Shown: piece after piece, positions 18,006-26,030 of the stretch | How positions within the stretch are numbered: position 1 is the stretch's first letter | Layout of the letters: every line of letters begins with the position of its first letter | Source of the DNA: Thiogranum sp. | GTDB taxonomy: Bacteria > Pseudomonadota > Gammaproteobacteria > DSM-19610 | Length of the DNA stretch: 64,000 bases | Direction: 5' to 3' | NCBI GenBank assembly: GCA_030148915.1 | Contig: JASBSN010000009.1 | Coordinates: 1 to 64,000, forward strand | Notes under the pieces: generated by a model | Databases searched by the model: none | The model's input: only the letters and a program-made list of their open reading frames with translations | What the model was told of the DNA's origin: nothing | Translations under genes and position numbers: made by a program

Positions 18006-18461
18006 GTGATACAAGCTTGGTTCACTCGCCAGCAGGCCAGCAAACTCACCGGGCTCAGCAGCCGTCAGCTCGATTATTGGCGCAAAACCGGCCTGATTCG
18101 CTCCCAGCGCACTACCCCTGGCGGTCACGCCCGCTACACCTTTGTCGACCTGGTGGTATTGCGTGCCGCCAGACGCCTGTTGGACGCGGGCCTCTCCTTG
18201 CAACGCATACGCAAGTGCCTGGACTCCCTTAGCCGTTTTCTCCCTGCCGCGGACCGTCCGCTGGCGGAATTGTCGCTGGTGGTCACCGGAGAGGTGGTGC
18301 TGGTTTTTCACGGCGACAGCGCCTTTGACGCGCTTACCGGCCAGGAATGGGTTTTTCCGATCGCCGAACTGGCCGCGGAAGTCGAAAACATGCAGCAGCA
18401 CCAACCGCAACAATGCGAGCTGTTTTCCACCGGCATGCACAAACGAGGAACCGTGACCTGA
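18006..18461 (+). CDS. MerR-family transcriptional regulator
   Basis: The 151-residue protein has an N-terminal MerR-type winged helix (residues 5-75): FTRQQASKLTGLSSRQLDYW, then GGHARYTFVDLVVLRAARRL. The C-terminal part is short, lacks the cysteine pattern of metal sensors and has only one Cys, so the signal is unknown. A TTGACA hexamer at 17950-17955 may belong to its promoter. GTG start follows AGGGGACGGG. The coupled gene cluster starts 150 bp downstream on the same strand. Confidence 0.85.
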   Translation: MIQAWFTRQQASKLTGLSSRQLDYWRKTGLIRSQRTTPGGHARYTFVDLVVLRAARRLLDAGLSLQRIRKCLDSLSRFLPAADRPLAELSLVVTGEVVLVFHGDSAFDALTGQEWVFPIAELAAEVENMQQHQPQQCELFSTGMHKRGTVT

Positions 18462-18609
18462 TTTAATCACCGCACTACAGGCGAGACGATGACGCGCGTT
18501 GGCCCGGCCGGTTTGCTGCCACCGACCTGAGCGCCCTTAACAGATGACCGACTGCCGCTTGAACAGCGGCACCCGTTTTCACCCCATAACGAGCCGCGAG
18601 GAAATGAGC

Positions 18610-18903
18610 ATGAGCCTGAGCCGCGAAAAAGCCCTCCGACAGATGGTGGTACTGACCTTCAACGACATCGACTGCAGCCGTCTGCAACTGGCGGGCGATT
18701 TCAACGACTGGATTCCGGATCAGGACGTCGAGACACGGAAACTCAACGGCCGCTGGCAGAAAGTATTTACCGCCGAGCCCGGCATCTATGAATATCGGCT
18801 GCTGATCGACGGCAAATGGCATGCCGACCCGACCAATCCCTGTGAAATACCCAACGACCTGGGCGGCATCAACTCGCTGTTACAAGTTCCGGTGCCCCTG
18901 TGA
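18610..18903 (+). CDS. Single-domain glycogen-binding (AMPK/CBM48-type) protein
   Basis: The ~97-residue product is essentially one carbohydrate-binding early-set domain. LAGDFNDWIPD, then GRWQKVF and PGIYEYRLLIDGKW with the following ADP match the AMP-kinase glycogen-binding and CBM48 signature; the conserved tryptophans are the sugar-stacking residues. No catalytic domain is attached. ATG at 18610 has better spacing to AGGA than the ATG at 18604. Its stop overlaps the start of the next gene (TGATG), indicating translational coupling. Confidence 0.82.
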   Translation: MSLSREKALRQMVVLTFNDIDCSRLQLAGDFNDWIPDQDVETRKLNGRWQKVFTAEPGIYEYRLLIDGKWHADPTNPCEIPNDLGGINSLLQVPVPL

Positions 18904-19583
18904 TGACCAGCCAGCTCAATCCAGCCTGGCAGCGGCGGCCGCTTCCCTCCGATCACCCGGCGAAACTCAGCCCTCCTCTCCCGAACAGCGCACCGCCCCC
19001 GGGACCGGCCGTTGATAGCCGCCGGGTGATTCCTTTTTTGCTCCACGACAGCAAACAGGAGTGGGTGATACGGGAACTCTGTGAGGTACTCACGCAGCGC
19101 CGACAGCACTGCCACTGGCAGTCCTTGGCGGCGGCGCAGAGGATAGACGTGCACAGCACGACGGCGGGGCACGCTAAAGCCTTGTGCCTGCTGGCGACCA
19201 CGGTGCCGGCGACCTTCAGCCGGCAGCGCTTTGACCACGTGGTGCTGCTGGTGCCCGCGAGTCTGGCCGGCGTGAAGGCGGCCTACCTCGATATCAAACA
19301 GTTGGCGGCGGCGCATCCGGTGGATATCGGCGTTGTCATGATCGGACCGCGCGACCAACACGCGGCCTGGCGCTACTTCCGCAAGCTGGCGGTGGGGGCG
19401 CTGCGTTTTCTGGACATACCGCTGTTGAATCTCGGCTTTTTGCCACAACAGGTGATTCAGGGCCAGAACCAGCCCGGGCCTCACCGGCAGAATTTTCTCA
19501 GCCGTATCTGCGAACGTCTGCTGCGCAGCGGCTTCTACAGCTATGTCAGCACGGTGGGCGACACGGGACGACAGGCACTATGA
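18903..19583 (+). CDS. Unknown protein, possibly a P-loop-less MinD/FlhG-like remnant
   Basis: A ~226-residue protein with a proline-rich N-terminal 45 residues, then an alpha/beta pattern (FDHVVLLVPASLAG, VDIGVVMIGPRDQHAAW, RFLDIPLLNLGFLP). The last segments resemble the C-terminal half of MinD/FlhG-like ATPases, but no Walker A motif is present; this similarity is a weak impression only. It overlaps both neighbours by a few bases, so the three genes are probably co-translated. Confidence 0.6.
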   Translation: MTSQLNPAWQRRPLPSDHPAKLSPPLPNSAPPPGPAVDSRRVIPFLLHDSKQEWVIRELCEVLTQRRQHCHWQSLAAAQRIDVHSTTAGHAKALCLLATTVPATFSRQRFDHVVLLVPASLAGVKAAYLDIKQLAAAHPVDIGVVMIGPRDQHAAWRYFRKLAVGALRFLDIPLLNLGFLPQQVIQGQNQPGPHRQNFLSRICERLLRSGFYSYVSTVGDTGRQAL

Positions 19584-20158
19584 ATCTTCATATACAGGCG
19601 GTGGATCACTGTGACAGCGAGCAATTGCGCGCCCTGCTGATCGACGCGGCCGATCAACTGGCCGGCGACGGCTGTCGTCTGCTCGAATCCAAACTGCCCT
19701 GGGATGGCCACCCTATTTTACTCGCCGATGCCGATGCGCGCCCGGTGCTGATCAGCTTTGACCTGCATGACAGTCAAGCCGCACTGGTGAGCGGCCTGCA
19801 TGCGAGCGATCAGTTGAGCGTGGCGCTGCCCTGGGTCAACCAGGTTTATCCCGCCCTGGACCAACAGCAGAAGAAACCGCGCCTGATGGTGATTACCGCC
19901 GAACCGCCTCCGGGTTACCAGGCGGTGTTGCGCGGCGACCAGATGCTGCGTCTGTTTACCGCCAAAGTATTGCGCGTCAACGAGAACATGGGGCTGCTCC
20001 TCGAAGCGCTGGATCGCGAGACGGTGGCAAACCCGGCTGACGCCATCGCCTCCGGACCCAGACCCCTGGCGCACGCCGTGGCGAGCCCGACGACAGTCGA
20101 CGAGACCAACGAAGCTCAGCTAAGCGAGCAAGAAGCCGCTTACTTTCAACAACTTTAG
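19580..20158 (+). CDS. Conserved hypothetical protein
   Basis: A 192-residue soluble alpha/beta protein. The segment RPVLISFDLHDSQAALVSGL followed by a tryptophan-containing helix and KKPRLMVITAEPPPG resembles the core of restriction-endonuclease-like folds, without a clear catalytic triad. The C-terminal 40 residues look disordered. ATGA overlap with the upstream gene shows coupling. Function unknown. Confidence 0.6.
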   Translation: MNLHIQAVDHCDSEQLRALLIDAADQLAGDGCRLLESKLPWDGHPILLADADARPVLISFDLHDSQAALVSGLHASDQLSVALPWVNQVYPALDQQQKKPRLMVITAEPPPGYQAVLRGDQMLRLFTAKVLRVNENMGLLLEALDRETVANPADAIASGPRPLAHAVASPTTVDETNEAQLSEQEAAYFQQL

Positions 20159-20294
20159 AAAAAGCCCCAGAAGCCGAGCGCCCACCCCTACGCGCCCGGG
20201 CGTTAGCCGCTAGCGGACCTGTGGGGCTCTTCGAGCAAGGCTGGCCCCCGAGCCGCCCCGCATGGGAAGCCGGCGTGGCCGCTCGAGCCTTGCT

Positions 20295-20396
20295 TTAAGT
20301 CGTGGTGGCGTACATAGACGCGACAAACGCAACCCAGAGGATCGATACGACAAATAGAGCGGCAATCCGGCGCTGAAACTGCTGAACTTGGGTCAT
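20295..20396 (-). CDS. 33-residue single-span membrane microprotein
   Basis: An ORF of 34 codons including stop. The product starts MTQVQQFQRR, followed by a hydrophobic span (about residues 11-30) and a short polar end. AAGGAGG sits 5 bp before the ATG, one of the strongest ribosome sites in the window, and TATAAT lies just upstream of that, so the leader would be very short. The basic N-terminus predicts N-in orientation. Downstream, AGCCTTGCT and AGCAAGGCT (about 20286 and 20236) can pair as a possible terminator. I recognise no family. Confidence 0.65.
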   Translation of the reverse strand: MTQVQQFQRRIAALFVVSILWVAFVASMYATTT

Positions 20397-20773
20397 CACT
20401 GCCTCCTTGTATTATATATTGACTAAATCCGGGCCAGAGTGTCGGGTATACCCGGACACTTTTCCGGCCGAACCCCACCAAAACCCAACAAATATCGTTC
20501 TAACCCAGGAAAAACGTCCATGCAAACAATGATTACGATCGAGGTCAATTTGTGTCTGGTTTTGGCGACATTGCGACTAAAAAATGTCCAAACCGGCTCC
20601 CACGGCTGACCGGCGCCCTACAGCCGGCCTATCCACCGCGCAGCAAGCCCGAGGCGGCATCCGCGGGATCGAGCACCCCTTGGTGAAGCCTGTCAACCGT
20701 CTCGGCACGCTCTTATCAGGAAAATTTCTGCCGGCTCGGCTACACTAGCGACAAACAGCCAGGAGCCTCGTCA
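20397..20773. other. Intergenic stretch with no firm gene
   Basis: It contains the microprotein promoter (TATAAT on the minus strand near 20410) and, on the plus strand, an ATG at 20520 opening a 29-codon frame with only a weak AGGAAA site. I see nothing else supportable. AGGAG at 20761-20765 belongs to the next gene. Confidence 0.4.
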
Positions 20774-21085
20774 ATGCCAAACCCGGAAGAAAACATGCCC
20801 AAGTGGGACGTCGCCCTGGCCTCGCTGGCCAGCGAGACATTCAGGCTAAAGGGCCAAGCATTGGACCTGGAGGACTTTCACCGGATGGCCAAGCAACACG
20901 CCATCCGCCTCGACGACATCATGGAAACCCTGTTTCGATTGGTCATCGACGGCCAATGGACCTACACCGACAGCAACGGCCAGCCGCAAACGCTCACGCA
21001 GGAGACGCTGGATAAACTGTACGTCAAGCGCCGGCTCTCCGAAGAGGATTTGAACGTTTTTGACGGTGGCTGGCGACCGGCCTAA
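20774..21085 (+). CDS. Conserved hypothetical small protein
   Basis: A 103-residue acidic soluble protein. The middle part, GQALDLEDFHRMAKQHAIRL, and the end (LDKLYVKRRLSEEDLNVFDG) are predicted helical. No signal peptide, membrane segment or catalytic motif is seen. AGGAG at good spacing supports the ATG at 20774. It appears to be a single-gene unit. Function unknown. Confidence 0.65.
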   Translation: MPNPEENMPKWDVALASLASETFRLKGQALDLEDFHRMAKQHAIRLDDIMETLFRLVIDGQWTYTDSNGQPQTLTQETLDKLYVKRRLSEEDLNVFDGGWRPA

Positions 21086-21189
21086 ACGCCAGCCGCGTCT
21101 GACGGCAAAAAAGTCCTCGATAGCCTCCCCCCCTCGCCGCGGTAACTCCCCAGCCGGCTTGGGCGACAGGTGAAGGCCCGGAGCCGCCC

Positions 21190-21828
21190 TCAGGCAAGCC
21201 CTGGAAACAGCCCCTTGAGACCGTTGGCGATAAATTCGACGGCAATCGCCGCCAGTATCAGCCCCATAATGCGCGTGAAAATATTGATCCCGGTGGCACT
21301 GATACGCCGAGCTATCCAGGGTGACAGGCGCAGCACCAGCCAAACCAGCAGGCTCAAGGCTGAAATCCCCAGAATGAGAACCATATAATGGCCGACGCCA
21401 GCGCCCTTGTGCGCCGATAATATCACCGTGCCAATAGCGCCCGGGCCGGCTAACAGCGGCATGGCCAACGGCACGATGGCGACCGACTCCTTCTCGATCG
21501 ATTCATCGGCTTCTTCGTCCGTCTGTCGGATCAGGCTGGTTTTGGCGTGCAACATGGCGATGGCCATCAACAAAATGAGAATACCGGCGCCGACCCTGAA
21601 CGAGTCAATGGTGATAGCGAAGAATTCCAATATCAGCTCACCGAAAAACAGCGTCACCAGCAAGATAACGCTTACGCCGAAAGCCACCATCTTGATCGTC
21701 TGGCGACGCTCACGGTCACTCTCATCAGCCGTCATGCTGATAAATAAAGGTATCACCCCCAGGGGATTTACGATTGCCAGGAGTCCGATAAATATTTTGA
21801 TGTATTCGGCATAATTCAGCATAGTCAC
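21190..21828 (-). CDS. MarC family (UPF0056) inner-membrane protein
   Basis: A 212-residue protein with six predicted membrane helices. It has the family hallmarks NPLGVIPLFISMT near the N-terminus and PLAMPLLAGPGAIGTVI in the second half, an internal repeat typical of MarC. The family belongs to a LysE-like transporter superfamily; its substrate is not established. Start is GTG at 21828 (AAGGGG upstream) or ATG at 21822. It follows the histidine kinase gene by 33 bp on the same strand. Confidence 0.92.
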   Translation of the reverse strand: MTMLNYAEYIKIFIGLLAIVNPLGVIPLFISMTADESDRERRQTIKMVAFGVSVILLVTLFFGELILEFFAITIDSFRVGAGILILLMAIAMLHAKTSLIRQTDEEADESIEKESVAIVPLAMPLLAGPGAIGTVILSAHKGAGVGHYMVLILGISALSLLVWLVLRLSPWIARRISATGINIFTRIMGLILAAIAVEFIANGLKGLFPGLA

Positions 21829-21861
21829 GCGGCGCCCCTTCCCTCATTACAGAGCGCTGCA

Positions 21862-23076
21862 TTAACCTCCATGCGCGCCGGCTTTTTCCTGCCGCGTCGG
21901 CAACGAGAACTTGATAGCCGCCCCCCCGTGAGAACTGTTCTCGGCCCATATTTTGCCGCGGTGAGCTTCCATGATACTGCGGCAGATCGCCAATCCCAGG
22001 CCGCTGCTCGCCTCACCATCAGTCGGGCGGGCCGACCCTTTAGTGAAGGGTTGGAATATTTGCGTCAATTCGCCTTCCGGGACGCCCGGCCCTTGATCGG
22101 CCACCTCCACCACGACTCCATCGTCGGAGTAAACGAGACGCACCTGCACTTGTGTGTCGGTGGGCGAAAACTTCAGTGCGTTGCTAAGCAGGTTGTCCAT
22201 AACCTGCTGTAACCGCGCCGCGTCGAAAGACACCATGGGAACATCTGTTTCGCTACTGAAAGCGATGTCGATGCGCTTGGCATTCGCCATGGGTCGAATC
22301 AGCTCAATGCGCCCGCACACCAGCTCATGCAGATTCCCCGGCTGCAGGTGCAAACCTGGCGGCCCCGGATTAAAACGCGAAACATCCAGGATATTGTTGA
22401 TCAGGCGCCCCATATCACGGGCCGTCTCGATCACTTTATGCAACGCCGATAACTCGTTTGGCCTCAGTCGCTCCTCGGCCTGGCGGGACAGCCCCGAGGC
22501 CAACAGCGTGATCACATGGAGAGGATTGCGTAGATCGTGCGCCGCCATATCCATAATGCGGTCCTTTTCGGCATCGAGCCTGCGCAGTTTAGCGTTCTGA
22601 CTGGCAAATTCACGCTGCAGCCGCGCGAAGTCATTGTACATGCGCATGAAGTCAGCGTAGATATCGGCTTCCTCTGCGACAGTGGAAGACTCGTCACAGA
22701 CACCGAGTATTTCGAGGCAGCCTGCGGAGCATTCGGGTCTGCTGACGGCCAGTTCGCGGCACAGCGTGCGTAACGCACTGGCGGAGTGTGCGGCTAAAAC
22801 CATCGTTTCGATGCCGTTCTCCAGGCCCCCGACACTCAACGCACGGGCCTTACCGGCAAGCGAAAAGCACAGCTCCCAGTCGACCGCGGCGCCACCTTTT
22901 TTCAACTGCGAGAGAAATTGCAGCCCCTTGCTCTGGCTTGACTCATCGAGAAAGCGAATAAACGGCACGTCACCATGGTGTACTTGCGCCAGGCCGAAAT
23001 CATCGCGCAGCCAATGCTGCAACGCACCCTCCCTGTCACAGATGAACGCCAGACCCTGAACCGCGGCGTCCTCCAC
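21862..23076 (-). CDS. Soluble sensor histidine kinase
   Basis: The ~404-residue protein has no membrane span. Its N-terminal ~200 residues look PAS-like, then a coiled segment leads to HisKA with the phosphorylated His in MAAHDLRNPLHV. The ATPase domain has the N box (DNLLSNALKFSP), G1 (VADQGPGVP) and G2 (SGLGLAIC). It is likely a cytoplasmic kinase. GTG at 23076 follows GAGGG and starts 2 bp after the stop of the B12-binding gene. No response regulator is adjacent. Confidence 0.88.
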   Translation of the reverse strand: MEDAAVQGLAFICDREGALQHWLRDDFGLAQVHHGDVPFIRFLDESSQSKGLQFLSQLKKGGAAVDWELCFSLAGKARALSVGGLENGIETMVLAAHSASALRTLCRELAVSRPECSAGCLEILGVCDESSTVAEEADIYADFMRMYNDFARLQREFASQNAKLRRLDAEKDRIMDMAAHDLRNPLHVITLLASGLSRQAEERLRPNELSALHKVIETARDMGRLINNILDVSRFNPGPPGLHLQPGNLHELVCGRIELIRPMANAKRIDIAFSSETDVPMVSFDAARLQQVMDNLLSNALKFSPTDTQVQVRLVYSDDGVVVEVADQGPGVPEGELTQIFQPFTKGSARPTDGEASSGLGLAICRSIMEAHRGKIWAENSSHGGAAIKFSLPTRQEKAGAHGG

Positions 23077-23078
23077 GC

Positions 23079-24152
23079 TCAACCCTCGACGAGCCGGTTG
23101 CACAATTCGATAGCGGCGCGTGCATCCGGCGCGGAGCCATCGGCGTTGACGCGCCGCCAGAGCTCTTTTTGAGCGTTGAACGGATAACCGCCGACGACGA
23201 TTTTTATCTGACCGAGCGTCGGTGCGCTGCGCACCTGGTGGATAATGTGGCGCGCGATCGGCAGGTGAGTGGCAAGGGTTACCGACAGGCATAAGACATC
23301 GGCATTGCTGCTGTCCAAGATATCCAGCAAGTCGTTGGTCGGCACATTGGCGCCGAGGAAGTGGCTGTCCCAGCCGGACATTTCAAAACAATCGGCCACC
23401 ATTCGCAATCCGATTTCATGCAGTTCATCGCCTACACAAGCGGCGACGACGGTATAACCGACGCGTTCGGCGCCAAATATATCCGCCGAAAACCGTCCCA
23501 TCAGCAATTGCACCACGGCGGTACAATAATGCTCTTGCGCGACCGTCAGGCGGTTCATTTGCCATAGCCGCCCGACCTCGCGCAGCAACGGCTGAAAGAC
23601 CTCCAGATAGAGATCGACCAGATCAGTGCCGTTTTTCATTGCGCGCTCGATCAGCTCAATGGCTTGAGCACGCTGACAGCTTAACAGCAGATCGAGTAAC
23701 TGCGCCGTCAACTCCGACCAGCTGTTCTGATCCCGCAGATAGGAGTCGGGCATATTCGGCAATGCCGCCACCCCATCCAGCACCTGACGCAGGTAATCGG
23801 CGCCGAGTTGCGCATCCTGACTCCCCTCGAGCTCCTCAAGTGTTTGGGCGAGAAACTCCAATTGGCGTACCAGGTCCTCGGTCGCTATCCCCAAACCGAA
23901 CAAAAGGCCCTTCAGCCATAGGGTATAATTTTGAAACAGCGTCGGGCTGCGTGCCGCCACCGCCTCGGCGAGGTATAAAATATGGTAGCACGCGTCCGCC
24001 TCGCACTTACCCCGGCCCGCTTCACCGAAGCGTATGTTGAGCCCGGGGAAGGCGGCAAATTGACGCTCAACAACCTTCGCTGCAATCTCGTTGCGCGCGT
24101 GAACAAAGTCACACTCGAAATAGCTATCCCGAACAGACTCAGGAGCAGACAT
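23079..24152 (-). CDS. Cobalamin-binding-domain sensor protein
   Basis: The ~357-residue protein has a helical N-terminal half and a C-terminal B12-binding domain. GDELHEIGLRMVADCFEMSG resembles the DxHxxG signature (Glu for Asp, the His being the cobalt ligand), and VVGGYPF supplies the lower loop. The middle helices resemble the B12-binding-2 cap that precedes this domain in methionine synthase and in light-sensing CarH proteins. There is no methyltransferase or DNA-binding domain, so it is probably a sensor or scaffold for the downstream kinase (inference). Its start overlaps the upstream ABM gene by 14 bp. Confidence 0.82.
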   Translation of the reverse strand: MSAPESVRDSYFECDFVHARNEIAAKVVERQFAAFPGLNIRFGEAGRGKCEADACYHILYLAEAVAARSPTLFQNYTLWLKGLLFGLGIATEDLVRQLEFLAQTLEELEGSQDAQLGADYLRQVLDGVAALPNMPDSYLRDQNSWSELTAQLLDLLLSCQRAQAIELIERAMKNGTDLVDLYLEVFQPLLREVGRLWQMNRLTVAQEHYCTAVVQLLMGRFSADIFGAERVGYTVVAACVGDELHEIGLRMVADCFEMSGWDSHFLGANVPTNDLLDILDSSNADVLCLSVTLATHLPIARHIIHQVRSAPTLGQIKIVVGGYPFNAQKELWRRVNADGSAPDARAAIELCNRLVEG

Positions 24153-24483
24153 GATGAAAGTAGCGCACCTGAGTGCGCCCGCGAACCAGCTTGAGGCCCT
24201 TGGGGATGCCGGCGTGAGAGTCGCCGTACTCGTGGCTGCGATGCCAGCGCCGATAGCTGCCTTCATCGCTCCAGTAGGTAATCAACCAGAACTCACTCGC
24301 ATCTTCGGCCGGTTGAATAACTTCCATGCGCCGAAATCCTTCGACGGCATCTACCATGTGCGGCCGCTGACAAAAGGCGGCAAGAACCTCTGACTCCATG
24401 CCATTGGCCATGGCAAAACGACTCAGCGCGACAAAGCCATGTGGCGCAAGTTGCGCCGACTCAGATAAGGAATCGATTTCCAT
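24139..24483 (-). CDS. Antibiotic biosynthesis monooxygenase (ABM) domain protein
   Basis: A 114-residue ferredoxin-like ABM-fold protein, the family of small heme-degrading or quinol monooxygenases (IsdG/YgiN type). Characteristic segments are FVALSRFAMANGMESEVLAAF and AEDASEFWLITYWSDEGSY with W and H residues in the second half. ATG at 24483 has AAGGTG upstream. It leads a three-gene unit with the cobalamin-binding protein and the kinase, which may point to sensing of tetrapyrroles (inference). Confidence 0.8.
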   Translation of the reverse strand: MEIDSLSESAQLAPHGFVALSRFAMANGMESEVLAAFCQRPHMVDAVEGFRRMEVIQPAEDASEFWLITYWSDEGSYRRWHRSHEYGDSHAGIPKGLKLVRGRTQVRYFHHVCS

Positions 24484-24717
24484 GCACACCTTAAAGAATT
24501 GCCTATTACATTTATAGTACTCGAAATCAGCCACTATAAAAATATCCGCCACCGTGGCGGCTTAGCCACTGGCGCCGATTCGAGCGGATTAACCGTCGGT
24601 TAATGATATCGATGGCGGGCGGCTACGTGCCGCGCAATCTGCGACGTGGCGCAGGGAAATGCTGCGTTGACGGCTATTTCCTACAAACCCGGGCGCGATG
24701 CCGCTGGATAGCCAGGG

Positions 24718-24764
24718 TATGGTAGCAAGGGGCGGATTCGAACCGCCGACCCCAGCATTATGAG
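24718..24764 (-). repeat. attL: duplicated 3' end of tRNA-Met
   Basis: 47 bp identical to 32446-32492, covering the CCA end, acceptor 3' strand, T-arm, variable loop and the anticodon region including CAT. Identity stops abruptly at 24765, so no complete tRNA can be made from this copy. Confidence 0.93.
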
Positions 24765-25127
24765 AGCACTGTTCGCTATTTAACATATTGTTTTTATTTA
24801 CTATATGTCTAGGCGACCGTTGCACAAGTGCGTAACAATGCTTAACCGTGCTGAACTGATTCCCGAAAAGCTCACGAAACCCACATTTTCTGGAATGTGC
24901 CCAAAAGTGCGGACTGCGCCACCAGAGGATCAGAATTTTCGCCAGTTAAAGATAGCAGACCACCTCTGAGTGCCGGACCCCTCTCCATCCACCATTACCG
25001 CTGAGGCGCTCTTGCAATCGCCTTGAGCCCCCCCAAGTCGCCCCGCTGGAGACTTGGGGTTCGGTGACAAAATTGCAGGCTCCACTGCCCGCCCTTCACA
25101 CCAGGGGTATTCCCAACTAGTCACGCC
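24765..25127. other. Non-coding left end of the island
   Basis: No convincing gene. A plus-strand frame at 24805-24969 (54 codons) has no clear ribosome site and no recognised family. This is where an integrase would normally sit beside the att site, and I see no integrase motif in any frame. A GC-rich stem, CCCAAGTC with GACTTGGG (about 25031-25061), may be a remnant terminator. Confidence 0.45.
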
Positions 25128-25424
25128 TCACCTACCGAGGTAGTCGCGGGTAATCTCCTCTCCGGGCGCAATATCCCTCAACGCACACACTTCCAAGGTG
25201 TCGTAGTACACTGCATTCGGGATATCGCTATGATTTATGAATCGCAGATCACAATGAACGTGAAATCCGTTTTTCTCATCCAGCCAAAGAACGTGCTCGC
25301 CATCCACAGTTGTGGAAACACCTTTGAGGATACCGATCAAGTCACCTGCGTAGATGTGGTCTTTAGCAAATAACCCCTTTCCGTGGATTGATCTGGCAGC
25401 GACGTAAATTAATGATTCTTTCAT
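25128..25424 (-). CDS. Minimal SET-domain protein
   Basis: A 98-residue protein consisting of little more than SET-domain core elements. GKGLFAKDHIYAGDLIG at the start, RFINHSDIPNA (the NHS motif that forms part of the cofactor-binding knot) and GEEITRDYL near the end match the family order. SET proteins transfer methyl groups from S-adenosylmethionine to lysine. The insert region is very short, so it may be a minimal or partly degenerate enzyme. AGGA precedes the ATG. Confidence 0.82.
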   Translation of the reverse strand: MKESLIYVAARSIHGKGLFAKDHIYAGDLIGILKGVSTTVDGEHVLWLDEKNGFHVHCDLRFINHSDIPNAVYYDTLEVCALRDIAPGEEITRDYLGR

Positions 25425-25508
25425 ATTCCTCGTCTAGCAACACAGTGGAACCAAGTCCTTAATTGTATTTTCTCTCTACGTATATCGCCACATCACCTTT
25501 TTATCTAA

Positions 25509-25805
25509 TTAAAGCTCAATGTAGGAAATATGTTTCGGACAACTGTCTCGCAGCATCAGTATCAGTTCTCTATCTGTGATGCGTTGAGCCTCGGTTCTCC
25601 CGTTACTCGGAAGAATAACTACTTCAACGTCGTCATGTTCAGGAGGACACAGGCATACCTCAGCCATAAAGTCCTCCGCAGAGATGAGAAGGCAATTAGC
25701 CTCCCCTCCTTCATTTGCCCATATAGCGGACGAATACTCGACCAACTCTTCTAGTTCAGACGCACTAAACGTATTCATAAATTGTTTGCAAAACATGATA
25801 TTCAT
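25509..25805 (-). CDS. Island hypothetical protein
   Basis: An acidic 98-residue protein (or 89 if it starts at the internal Met10). No signal peptide, membrane span or known motif is seen. Codon use is AT-rich like the rest of the island. No strong ribosome site is visible at either start. Function unknown. Confidence 0.5.
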   Translation of the reverse strand: MNIMFCKQFMNTFSASELEELVEYSSAIWANEGGEANCLLISAEDFMAEVCLCPPEHDDVEVVILPSNGRTEAQRITDRELILMLRDSCPKHISYIEL

Positions 25806-26030
25806 CTATACCCACTCTATTCCAATATCAAAGATTATTCGGGTCACTATTCGGATTGGGCGGATCTACGCCCAGGCACCTTTTGGTGACCAATGCATCA
25901 GATATAGGCTCTCTACTACAGTTCTCAGGGTTAAATTCTATATATCGACAACTTATATAGCTCTCTTTGTCCCATCGGGGCTAAAGCAGGCCTTTCTAGG
26001 GACGATAAGAGACTAAACGCCGAGCAAGAG

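Noticed and set aside
20203-20481. 92-codon minus-strand frame overlapping the microprotein
   Set aside because: It is out of phase with the frame that has the strong ribosome site, and its composition is not protein-like.
24805-24969. 54-codon plus-strand frame at the island's left end, considered as an integrase remnant
   Set aside because: No tyrosine-recombinase motif, no clear ribosome site.
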